The notes beneath the pieces are model-generated. The model made no database searches. It was not told where the DNA came from and worked only from the letters and a program-made list of their open reading frames with translations. The position numbers and the translations under genes were made by a program. DNA of 64,000 nucleotides from Desulfobacter postgatei 2ac9 (GTDB lineage: Bacteria > Desulfobacterota > Desulfobacteria > Desulfobacterales > Desulfobacteraceae), in NCBI RefSeq assembly GCF_000233695.2, contig NZ_CM001488.1:3315453-3379452 (forward strand), given 5' to 3'. Shown here in pieces: positions 52,206 to 61,163 of the stretch. Each line of letters opens with the position of its first letter. Position 1 is the first letter of the stretch.

Positions 52206-53702
52206 ATGAATCCAGAAAACCAAAAAGGAAGAAGGATCGTGATGACAGCCATTACAAAAAATACGGGAAACAGCGGTTCCGGCCCCCCTGGAATCCCTAA
52301 GATTCCTACGGGGATCCGGGGGCTGGATGAGGTCCTTAACGGGGGCGTCCCCAAAGGCGCAATGACACTTCTCAGCGGCGGACCGGGAACAGGCAAAACC
52401 ATGCTGGGGCTTGAATTCCTTGCCCGGGGGGCCATGGCCGGGCACCCCGGCATTCTGTTGACCTTCGAGGAAACGGAGCCGGCCTTGAAAAACTATGCCG
52501 CGGGGTTCGGGTGGGATCTTCCGGAGTTCGAATCCAAAGGGCTTATAGCCGTTGTATCAGCCCGTATCCAACCGGACGCCGTGCTTTCCGGCGATTTCGA
52601 CCTGCGCGGCGTCATTGGCATCCTGCGGCAAAAGGCAGATACCATGAAGGCCGAACGGGTGGTTGTCGATGCCCCGGACGTGTTTCTTCGCCTTTTGGGC
52701 GACATCGCAAAAGAGCGGGCCGAACTCCATCTGTTGCACGAATGGCTACGCGAGGCCGGGATGACGGCCTTGATGACGGTCAAGCGCCGAACGGACCCGT
52801 CTTTGGCCTTGCATTATGATTTCCTTGATTACATGGCCGACTGCGTGATTCAACTGGACCAGCGGGTTCTTGAGCAGGTCACTACCCGGCGTCTGCGGGT
52901 GATCAAGTACCGCGGCGCCGCGTACGGCCGAAACGAGTATCCGTTCGGCTTCACGGACCTGGGCGTCTGGATCATTCCCGTAACCCAGGCCAGCCTGCAG
53001 CACGCCAGCCTCGGCGAAAACCTCTCCACCGGCGTGAATCAACTGGACGAGATTCTGGGCGGCGGTTACCGGCGCAACTCCTGCACACTGCTGACGGGCA
53101 ATTCCGGCACCGGCAAGACCACCTTCGCCTGCGCGTTTGCCCTTTCCATGGTTTCGTTGGACGAACGCGTCCTCTACCTGGATTTCGAGGAAAGCTGGGA
53201 CGCCCTGGTTTCTTGCATGCTGAGCACCAGCCTCGACCTTCGGCCGGCCAGGGAGTCCGGCAAGCTGAAATTTATTTCCCACATGCCCGAATCCCAGGGC
53301 ATCGAGGAACACCTGATCCAGGCACTTCGCGCCATCGAAGCGTTTGAACCGCATCATCTGATCATCGACGCCATTTCCGCCTGCCGCCGCATGGGCTCGG
53401 AACACGCGGCTTTCGATTTCCTCATTCGCATCATCGATCATTGCAAGCAACGCGGCATCACTACGCTGCTCACCAACCTGATTTCAGCCATGGACCCGGG
53501 CCGGGAAATCACAGGCATCGATCTTTCCTCGGTTATCGATACGGTGATCGTTTTGCGCAACGTGGAAAAAAAGGGGTGCTTCGTGCGGGACCTGGGCGTC
53601 CTCAAATCACGGGGCCGCGCCCATTCGAGCCGCATTCACGAATTCCGGATCACGGACAACGGTTTTGAGATCGGCGGAAAGGAGGGGGATCATGTCAAAT
53701 AA
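52206..53702 (+). CDS. kaiC: KaiC-like double-domain ATPase
   Basis: 498 residues with two RecA-type domains, near the 519 of cyanobacterial KaiC. Domain I has Walker A G-G-P-G-T-G-K-T near residue 62 and F-E-E-T-E near 87 (catalytic Glu pair). Domain II has G-N-S-G-T-G-K-T near 300 and D-F-E-E-S-W near 328. Outside cyanobacteria such proteins are thought to act in signal transduction and stress responses. A KaiB-like gene overlaps its end and a hybrid histidine kinase follows, so the three form one unit. The DNA is visibly richer in G+C than the neighbouring core genes, which suggests transfer. Confidence 0.92.
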   Translation: MNPENQKGRRIVMTAITKNTGNSGSGPPGIPKIPTGIRGLDEVLNGGVPKGAMTLLSGGPGTGKTMLGLEFLARGAMAGHPGILLTFEETEPALKNYAAGFGWDLPEFESKGLIAVVSARIQPDAVLSGDFDLRGVIGILRQKADTMKAERVVVDAPDVFLRLLGDIAKERAELHLLHEWLREAGMTALMTVKRRTDPSLALHYDFLDYMADCVIQLDQRVLEQVTTRRLRVIKYRGAAYGRNEYPFGFTDLGVWIIPVTQASLQHASLGENLSTGVNQLDEILGGGYRRNSCTLLTGNSGTGKTTFACAFALSMVSLDERVLYLDFEESWDALVSCMLSTSLDLRPARESGKLKFISHMPESQGIEEHLIQALRAIEAFEPHHLIIDAISACRRMGSEHAAFDFLIRIIDHCKQRGITTLLTNLISAMDPGREITGIDLSSVIDTVIVLRNVEKKGCFVRDLGVLKSRGRAHSSRIHEFRITDNGFEIGGKEGDHVK

Positions 53703-54000
53703 AGAGCCGGCCCGAAACCCCGGGATCCGCCGCTGTGTGGCCCGGCTTTTTGTCTGCGGTGATGCCCTCAACTCGCAAAGGGCCAGGGAAAATCTTCGGC
53801 GACTGCGGGAAACGCTTGATCACGTTGAATTCAAAGTAGCGGTCATCGATGTGAACCAGGCCCCCCAGACGGCCCTGGATCAGGGGGTTTTCGTCAATCC
53901 CGCCCTTCAGGTGCTCGAACCCGCACCGGGAATGCTGATTTACGGCGATTTGAGCGATTTAACGGCCTTGGCATCGCTGTTTCCGAAAGGGGATGCATAA
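53692..54000 (+). CDS. kaiB: KaiB-like thioredoxin-fold protein
   Basis: 102 residues from ATG 53692, preceded by GGAGGGGG. A 9-codon longer frame begins at 53665. The KaiB pattern is clear: R-L-F-V-C-G near residue 20, then S-Q-R-A-R-E-N-L-R-R-L, V-I-D-V-N-Q-A-P-Q-T-A near 60 and V-F-V-N-P-A-L near 74. In the clock system KaiB binds KaiC after a fold switch; here it is presumably the partner of the KaiC encoded just before. Its start lies within the end of kaiC and its stop overlaps the kinase start by one base. Confidence 0.92.
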   Translation: MSNKEPARNPGIRRCVARLFVCGDALNSQRARENLRRLRETLDHVEFKVAVIDVNQAPQTALDQGVFVNPALQVLEPAPGMLIYGDLSDLTALASLFPKGDA

Positions 54001-55595
54001 TGAGTACTTCGACATCACCGTCTTACGATGAGTTGAAGCGGCGCCTGGAGGCTGCGGAGTCGGCGCTGCAGGCCATCCGGGAGGGCCGTGTGGACACCAT
54101 TCTGGGCGAACGCGAGGCCCTGGTGGTGCGTCTGGCAAAGGCCGAGGCCCGGGAAGCCCATCTGAAGCAGGTGCTACTCGCCATCCGCAACGTCAACCAG
54201 CTTATCGTGGTCGAGGACGACCCGCTGTGCCTGATCGAGCAGGCGTGTGGGAATCTGACCGAAACAATGGGGTATCACAACGCCTGGATTGCCCTGCTGG
54301 GTGGTGAAGCGGCCCGGGGGCTGGGGCTGCAAACCGAAGGGCCGGTGGCGGCGGCCGCGGCTGCGGGGTTCGACGGCGGGTTCGAGATCCTGCGCAAGCG
54401 CCTCGAGCGTGGGCAATTCCCGGATTGTATGGCCCGCGCGATGGAAAGCGGAGAGACGCTGGTGAAGGGCAACCCGGCGGCGGATTGTCCCGACTGCCCC
54501 CTGCACGGCCAATACGGCGGCCGGGCGGGTTTGGTGCGCCGCCTGGAAGCGGACGGCGTGACCTATGGTATCCTGACGGTCTCCGTCCCTGCCGCATACG
54601 CCCGGGACGACGAAGAACAGGATCTCTTCAACGAGGTGGCCGGTGATCTGGCCTTTGCCCTGTACAAGATCACAGCGGCGCGAAAATTGGAGGAAAACCG
54701 ACAACATCTGGCTCTCGTCATCGAGGGGTCGGACGTGGGAACCTGGGAGTGGAACGTCCGGACCAATGAAACCCGCTTCAACGAGCAGTGGGCGGCCATG
54801 CTCGGATACACCATCGAGGAACTGACGCCTTACGACTATGCGACCTGGGAACGCCTGGTTCACCCGGGAGACCTTGGACAGGCGCGCCAGGCCCTGGCGG
54901 ATTGCGTTGAGGGCCGGACGACCGACTACAACTGCGAGTTCCGCATGCAGCACAAGGACGGCCGCTGGGTATGGATTCTCGATCGAGGGCGCATCATGAC
55001 CCGCGACGACGTGGGCAAGGCGCTATCCATGTTCGGCACGCATACCGACATTACGGATCTAAAACAGACTGAAGAATCGCTCAGACGGCAGCACGACATG
55101 CTGGCCCGCACCGAGGCCCTCGCTCATGTGGGCAGCTGGGCGTGGGAAGCCGAAGGCGACAAGGTCACCTGGTCGGAAGAACTGTTCCGCATCTTCGGAC
55201 TCGAACCCAGGGAACAAGCCCCCCCATTTGCCGAGCACCAGGCTTTTTATGTCCCAGCGGATCGCGCGCGCCTGGCCAAGGCGGTTGAAAACTGCCTGCA
55301 AAACGGCGTCCCTTATGCTTTGGAAGTACGTTTCACGCGCACCGACGGACAGTTGCGTCACTGCATCGTGCGGGGAATTCCAGAGCACGGTGCCGATGGC
55401 GCGGTCAACCGTCTGTATGGCAGTCTGCATGACATCACGGAAATAAAGCGCGCGCGAGAACGCATTGCCATCCTGGGCCACATGCTCGACGAGGCCCCCG
55501 CTTCGATGTCAAGCACTATCGCAAGAACGGCTCGACGTTCCCCCTTGAGGTTCTGGCCAAACAAATCGAATGGGAAGGCCGGCGAGCCGTTCTGA
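54000..55595 (+). CDS. PAS/GAF sensor histidine kinase, N-terminal part (frame broken)
   Basis: 531 codons that end at a stop within the sensor region. A short coiled-coil start leads to a GAF domain (about residues 60-225), then PAS/PAC domains at about 230-360 (G-T-W-E-W-N near 247, R-M-Q-H-K-D-G-R-W-V-W near 320) and 370-480. The beginning of a third PAS (H-M-L-D-E-A-P-A-S) follows at residue 494. At about 55495-55505 the sequence jumps from the start of that PAS into its end in a different reading frame, so the last 30 residues here are out of frame. The remaining protein is at 55814-57304. Probably an inactivated gene. Confidence 0.8.
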   Translation: MSTSTSPSYDELKRRLEAAESALQAIREGRVDTILGEREALVVRLAKAEAREAHLKQVLLAIRNVNQLIVVEDDPLCLIEQACGNLTETMGYHNAWIALLGGEAARGLGLQTEGPVAAAAAAGFDGGFEILRKRLERGQFPDCMARAMESGETLVKGNPAADCPDCPLHGQYGGRAGLVRRLEADGVTYGILTVSVPAAYARDDEEQDLFNEVAGDLAFALYKITAARKLEENRQHLALVIEGSDVGTWEWNVRTNETRFNEQWAAMLGYTIEELTPYDYATWERLVHPGDLGQARQALADCVEGRTTDYNCEFRMQHKDGRWVWILDRGRIMTRDDVGKALSMFGTHTDITDLKQTEESLRRQHDMLARTEALAHVGSWAWEAEGDKVTWSEELFRIFGLEPREQAPPFAEHQAFYVPADRARLAKAVENCLQNGVPYALEVRFTRTDGQLRHCIVRGIPEHGADGAVNRLYGSLHDITEIKRARERIAILGHMLDEAPASMSSTIARTARRSPLRFWPNKSNGKAGEPF

Positions 55596-55813
55596 GCATC
55601 GCTACGGACATTACCGAGCGCAGGCAGGCTGAAGAGGCGTTTGCCCGACAACAGCGATCCATCAAACTATCCAGTCAGATCGCCAGTGTTTTTCTGATCT
55701 CCTCCCGGAACGAGGTCTTTGCTGATGTTCTTGATGTCCTCCTGAGTGCCCTGGACAGCCGGTTCGGCTTTTTCGGGTACATTGATGAGGCCGGCGACCT
55801 GGTCTGTCCCTCC

Positions 55814-57304
55814 ATGACGCGGGAGATCTGGGATCAATGCCAGGTGCCCGAAAAGAGCATCGTTTTTCCCCGAGCCGACTGGGGAGGGCTGTGGGGTCGG
55901 TCGCTGATGGAGAAGCAGACATTGGTCGCCAACGAAAACCTCCGGATTCCCGAAGGACATGTGGCCCTGGAGAACGCCCTGGCGACGCCCATTGTGCACC
56001 ATGATAAACTGATCGGCCAGTTTGTCGTAGCCGACAAGGCGGGGGGATACAACAAGGACGACCGGGACCTTCTGGAAAGCGTGGCAGCGCAAACGGCGCC
56101 GATTCTGTTTGCCATCCAGGAAGACGCCCGCCAAAAAAAAGCGCATGAGAAACTGGAAGAGCAAATGCGCCAGGCCCAGAAAATGGAGGCCGTAGGCCGT
56201 TTGGCAGGCGGCGTGGCCCACGATTTCAACAACATGCTGGGGATTATTCTCGGGCATGCGGATATGCTCCTGGAGGAGATGGACCCGGATCAGGCATTGT
56301 ATGCCGATCTTACGGAAATCAGAAAAGCCGGTGAACGCTCCGCCGATCTGACCCGGCAACTCCTGGCGTTTGCCCGCAAACAGACCGTGGCCCCCAAGGT
56401 GATCGATCTCAACAAAACCGTGGCAGGCATGCTCAACATGCTGCAGCGGCTGATCGGTGAAGATATCGATATGGCCTGGATTCCGGGCGAGAAGATGTGG
56501 CCGGTGAAAATCGATCCCGCCCAGATCGACCAGGTTCTGGCCAACCTGTGCGTCAACGCCCGGGATGCCATTGCTGATGTCGGCAAAGTGACCATCGAAA
56601 CGGGCAACATTGTTTTTGACGAGGAATACTGCAAGGAACATGCTGGTTTTGTGCCTGGTGAGTATACCTTGCTGACGGTGAGTGACAACGGTTGCGGCAT
56701 GAACGCCGAGACGCTTGAAAATATCTTCGAACCGTTTTTCACCACCAAGGAATCGGACAAAGGCACCGGCCTGGGCCTTGCCACGGTCTATGGTGTGGTC
56801 AAGCAAAACAATGGTTTCATCAATGTCTACAGCGAGCCGGGCCAGGGTACGACCTTCCGGATCTACCTGCCGCGCCACCGGACAAAAGAGGTCCGGTGGC
56901 CGGACAAGGAAGCGATCCGACCCGCCGCGCGCGGTCGCGAAACGATCCTGCTGGTCGAAGACGAGCCGGCCATCCTGAGAATGACAACGATGATGCTGGA
57001 GCGGACCGGTTACACGGTCCTTGCGGCCGGCACGCCGGGAGAAGCCATCGCGCTTGCCCGTGAACACGCCGGCGATATTCACCTGCTCATGACCGATGTG
57101 GTGATGCCCGAGATGAACGGTCGGGACCTGGCAAAAAACCTGCTGTCGCTTTATCCGAATCTCAAGCTATTGTTCATGTCCGGCTATACAGCGAATGTGA
57201 TCGCCCACCATGGTGTATTGGATGAAGGCGTACAGTTCATTCAAAAGCCCTTCTCAAAGACGGACCTGGGCGTCAAAGTCAGAGCCGTCCTGGATCGGAA
57301 ATAA
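55814..57304 (+). CDS. Hybrid histidine kinase, C-terminal part (GAF-HisKA-HATPase-REC)
   Basis: 496 codons from the first ATG, but the true frame is open upstream to about 55500 (F-D-V-K-H-Y-R-K-N-G, then a PAS end with T-D-I-T-E-R-R). The visible order is a GAF remainder, HisKA with [11 protein letters not shown] near residue 130 (phospho-His), HATPase_c with N-A-R-D-A near 255 and G-x-G-L-G-L-A near 325, then a receiver domain from about 375. The receiver has V-E-D-E and the phospho-Asp in M-T-D-V-V-M-P. It could still be translated as a soluble kinase from an internal start. It belongs to the kaiC-kaiB cassette. Confidence 0.85.
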   Translation: MTREIWDQCQVPEKSIVFPRADWGGLWGRSLMEKQTLVANENLRIPEGHVALENALATPIVHHDKLIGQFVVADKAGGYNKDDRDLLESVAAQTAPILFAIQEDARQKKAHEKLEEQMRQAQKMEAVGRLAGGVAHDFNNMLGIILGHADMLLEEMDPDQALYADLTEIRKAGERSADLTRQLLAFARKQTVAPKVIDLNKTVAGMLNMLQRLIGEDIDMAWIPGEKMWPVKIDPAQIDQVLANLCVNARDAIADVGKVTIETGNIVFDEEYCKEHAGFVPGEYTLLTVSDNGCGMNAETLENIFEPFFTTKESDKGTGLGLATVYGVVKQNNGFINVYSEPGQGTTFRIYLPRHRTKEVRWPDKEAIRPAARGRETILLVEDEPAILRMTTMMLERTGYTVLAAGTPGEAIALAREHAGDIHLLMTDVVMPEMNGRDLAKNLLSLYPNLKLLFMSGYTANVIAHHGVLDEGVQFIQKPFSKTDLGVKVRAVLDRK

Positions 57305-57364
57305 CGGATTCAATCCCGGTGGCCAGAGATTAATTGATCTCAGGCTTTTGATCATGTGAAAAAA

Positions 57365-57395
57365 TGTCCCGCATTTTTTTAAAAAAAGCGGGACA
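57365..57395 (-). terminator. Terminator of the BASS-Usp transporter gene
   Basis: TGTCCCGC and GCGGGACA are paired around a T7A7 core. On the minus strand a run of T follows. It lies just beyond the stop of the leftward gene ending at 57413 and may also stop the convergent kinase transcript. Confidence 0.8.
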
Positions 57396-57412
57396 ATAAG
57401 ATTAAAAGCGTG

Positions 57413-58948
57413 TCAGGAAGGGCGTGCCACAAGGACAGGAATCTTTGATTCATGAATAACCCCTTGGGCTGTGCTGCCTAAAAGGATATCATCAATACCC
57501 TGATCTCCGTGGGTGCCCATGATGATTAAGTCAAATTTTCCCTGGGTCGCCGCTTTGGTAATTTCTTCCACAGGATCACCTATTTTGACAATTATGCGGT
57601 GCTTTGATAAGGGACAGGCTGAGATTTCCCGGATCACCTTTTCCGACGTGGTTCGGATGCGTTCTTCAAGAATTTTTTCAGCATTTTTAATCGCCTCCCG
57701 GTTGAACGCCTCCTGTTTTTCAGGGTCCTTTATGGTAACACCGGCGTCTGCCGAATATTCTGCTAAAAGATCCGGGACCACGTGGATGGCCCACACCTTT
57801 GCGTTGAATTTGTTACCGATGCTACAGGCATAGCGGGCCGCATATTTTGCCGCAGGCGTGATGTCCGTGGCAAAAAGGATTTTTTTAATCTCTGCGACCA
57901 TGGAAACTTGGGGTTCATCCGGGGCCTCAGATACAGGTTTTGCCACTTTTTGAGGCGCTGTTTTTGAAGGCTCTTCCTCGTCCAAAGGCGCCGGTCCAAA
58001 TATTTTATCCGTCAGTTTAACATACCAGGCCGCAGATTGGACCTGAACGATATAGGCTACAGCCACTACCAGGGCCGCCGAGGCGCCTTGTTTGCCGAAT
58101 GCGTTTATGGCAATGGCCAGGGCAATGGAGAGGTTGCGCATGACTGAGCCGTAAACAAGTGCAATGGCATCTCCTCTGGGCAGAAACCGTTTGCCCACAA
58201 AGCTGCTGAAGATGAAGTTGAATCCGTAAATGATCACCAAAGGGATAAGGATGTAGGCAAGCATGCTGGGGGCTGCGGCAATGGCCCGGGCCTTAAGCGC
58301 CATGGCAATGAACACAATGCCCACGACGCCGAGGGTGGAGAGCGGCGGAAATTTGGGTGCCACCAATGTCTTGAATCTCTTTTCCCCGTGTTTTTTTACC
58401 AGGGACCGGCGGGTCAGGTAACCGGCTGCCATGGGAATGAAGACAATAACCACGATCTGTTTAAAAATAGCTGCCATGTCAATTTCAATGCTTGTGCCCA
58501 TGAGCATGCGGACATATAAAGGAGTGGCAATGGAGCCCAGGGTCAGACCGATAACCGTCATTTTTACGGCAGCCGCCAGGTTGCCCTTGGCAAATCCGGT
58601 CCAGGAGATGGTCATGCCCGAAGTGGGTACCAGCCCTGCCAGAAGCAGACCTAGGGCCATGTAGGGTTGGTCTTTAAAAAAGATCAGACCCGCACCATAG
58701 GCCAGGAAAGGGACTACGCCAAAGTTGATCGCCTGGGTAAGCACCTGGGCCTTCACATCTCCGCCTTCAAATACTTTCTGGATATTCAGGGTTACCATCA
58801 TGGGGTAGACCATTAAAAAGGTGAAGGGAATAATCAGGGATTTTAAAAAAGCGGCATCCATAAAAATGCCGAATATGAACCCGGCCAGCATCATTGTCGG
58901 AATCGCCAGGCTCAAATTTTTACTGATTTTCTGCAGCAGTTTCCACAT
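57413..58948 (-). CDS. BASS/ACR3-like transporter fused to a universal stress protein domain
   Basis: 511 residues. Residues 1-320 have about ten membrane helices like the bile acid:sodium symporter/arsenite exporter superfamily (G-L-V-P-T-S-G-M-T near 107, then N-L-A-A-A-V-K near 124; A-L-V-Y-G-S-V-M-R-N-L-S near 266). A linker at about 320-360 is followed by a UspA domain to the end, with the ATP-binding G-T-H-G-x-x-G-x9-G-S motif near 478. The substrate is unknown: arsenite, an organic anion or another solute. The Usp domain could make transport depend on nucleotide state. The start is preceded by AAGGAT. A palindromic candidate operator lies upstream at 59119-59134. Confidence 0.85.
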   Translation of the reverse strand: MWKLLQKISKNLSLAIPTMMLAGFIFGIFMDAAFLKSLIIPFTFLMVYPMMVTLNIQKVFEGGDVKAQVLTQAINFGVVPFLAYGAGLIFFKDQPYMALGLLLAGLVPTSGMTISWTGFAKGNLAAAVKMTVIGLTLGSIATPLYVRMLMGTSIEIDMAAIFKQIVVIVFIPMAAGYLTRRSLVKKHGEKRFKTLVAPKFPPLSTLGVVGIVFIAMALKARAIAAAPSMLAYILIPLVIIYGFNFIFSSFVGKRFLPRGDAIALVYGSVMRNLSIALAIAINAFGKQGASAALVVAVAYIVQVQSAAWYVKLTDKIFGPAPLDEEEPSKTAPQKVAKPVSEAPDEPQVSMVAEIKKILFATDITPAAKYAARYACSIGNKFNAKVWAIHVVPDLLAEYSADAGVTIKDPEKQEAFNREAIKNAEKILEERIRTTSEKVIREISACPLSKHRIIVKIGDPVEEITKAATQGKFDLIIMGTHGDQGIDDILLGSTAQGVIHESKIPVLVARPS

Positions 58949-59251
58949 AATTAAATTATCCTTTTGTATTAAAGGTTAAATGAATAACGTTTCGAAATAT
59001 AATACAACCAAAAATTATACCACCTGCTCAATATGAAAATAAAATTCAATTAGTATGTTGATTTCATAATGTATCTTTTTTTGTTATTTCACAAATAAAT
59101 ACTAAAAATGATAATATGCGTTACATTTGTAACGTATAAGGTTGCGAAGTAACGATACGCTGCGTTAACGTAAAAGTAACAACCACTGAGTCATAATGCT
59201 TTTCCGCTGCGTGAAGGACTTCAGTCCCTTGGATTAAATATTGACGACAAT
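58949..59251. other. Intergenic regulatory region of the BASS-Usp gene
   Basis: AT-rich stretch between two leftward genes, upstream of the transporter and downstream of cheR. The only notable structure is the palindrome at 59119-59134. I see no gene. Confidence 0.45.
59119..59134. promoter_or_regulatory. Palindromic candidate operator CGTTACA-TT-TGTAACG
   Basis: A perfect 7-bp inverted repeat with a 2-bp centre. Further GTAAC words occur just downstream (59149-59180). It lies about 170-185 bases before the transporter start. It looks like a binding site for a dimeric regulator; none is identified. Confidence 0.4.
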
Positions 59252-60070
59252 TCACTTACGATAGAGACTTGCCATGCCTTTTACAGCTTTGAATTTATGC
59301 CTCATATTCATCAAACTTTCCGCATTTCCTATAGCGAAAAAGTTATTTGGTGAAATTGATTTGTACAGTTTGTTTACAACTTTTTCGCTTGTTTGATTAT
59401 CAAAATAGATCATTACATTTCGACACAACACAAAATCAAAATCCGTTTGTTTCATTATGTCCGAAATTAAATTGAATTTTTTAAAGGTTATCTGTTGCTG
59501 TATTTTTTTTTTGATTTTTACATGATCTTTGTATTTGCCGACGCCTTTCTGGAAGAATTTATGTAAGATCGGTTTTGGCACGTTCTTGATTTTATCATTT
59601 TTATAGATTCCCCTGGCCGCAACTTCCAAAACAGAATGGGAGATATCTGTAGCAAGAATGGTGTATGACAGCCCCAAGTTTTCTAATTGAACTGCGATGG
59701 TATACGGTTCGTCCCCTGTGGAACAGGCTGCGCACCATATCTTAAACTGTTTTTTAGCTTTTTGGGGATTTCGATTGAAATGATCGACAATATACTCAAT
59801 ACTTTCATTTTCCCTAAAGAAAAACGAATGATTGGTTGTCACCGTATCAATGAATTCAATAACTTCATGTTCGTTTGATTTTAAATGAGATAAGTATTCA
59901 TGAATATTCATTTTGGTCAGTCGCATTCTTTTTGCAACCTTGGATTTTAATAACTCCAGCTTTCCCTCGTGCAAATTGATACCACAGATCTGGTACACAA
60001 GGGTTTTGAGTTCAATAAATTCATTTGATGTAAAGGTGACCGAATCCATTTTTATTAGATTTCCTTCCAA
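59252..60070 (-). CDS. cheR: Chemotaxis protein methyltransferase CheR
   Basis: 272 residues. CheR methylates glutamates of chemoreceptors with SAM. An N-terminal helical domain (about 1-80) is followed by V-T-T-N-H-S-F-F-F-R-E near residue 88, the SAM site I-W-C-A-A-C-S-T-G-D-E-P-Y-T near 110, and F-V-L-C-R-N-V-M-I-Y-F near 212. An ATG 7 codons later is also possible. It is the last gene of cheA-cheB-cheR and starts 7 bases after cheB. Confidence 0.93.
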   Translation of the reverse strand: MEGNLIKMDSVTFTSNEFIELKTLVYQICGINLHEGKLELLKSKVAKRMRLTKMNIHEYLSHLKSNEHEVIEFIDTVTTNHSFFFRENESIEYIVDHFNRNPQKAKKQFKIWCAACSTGDEPYTIAVQLENLGLSYTILATDISHSVLEVAARGIYKNDKIKNVPKPILHKFFQKGVGKYKDHVKIKKKIQQQITFKKFNLISDIMKQTDFDFVLCRNVMIYFDNQTSEKVVNKLYKSISPNNFFAIGNAESLMNMRHKFKAVKGMASLYRK

Positions 60071-60077
60071 GGTTTAA

Positions 60078-61136
<1,059 letters not shown>

Positions 61137-61163
61137 TCATCCATAATCAATATATATTGACCA

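Noticed and set aside
52746-53450. 234-codon open frame opposite kaiC
   Set aside because: Shadow of the KaiC ATPase domains; no independent evidence.
55667-57082. 471-codon open frame opposite the hybrid histidine kinase
   Set aside because: Antisense to HisKA, HATPase and receiver motifs; long antisense frames are expected in GC-rich DNA.
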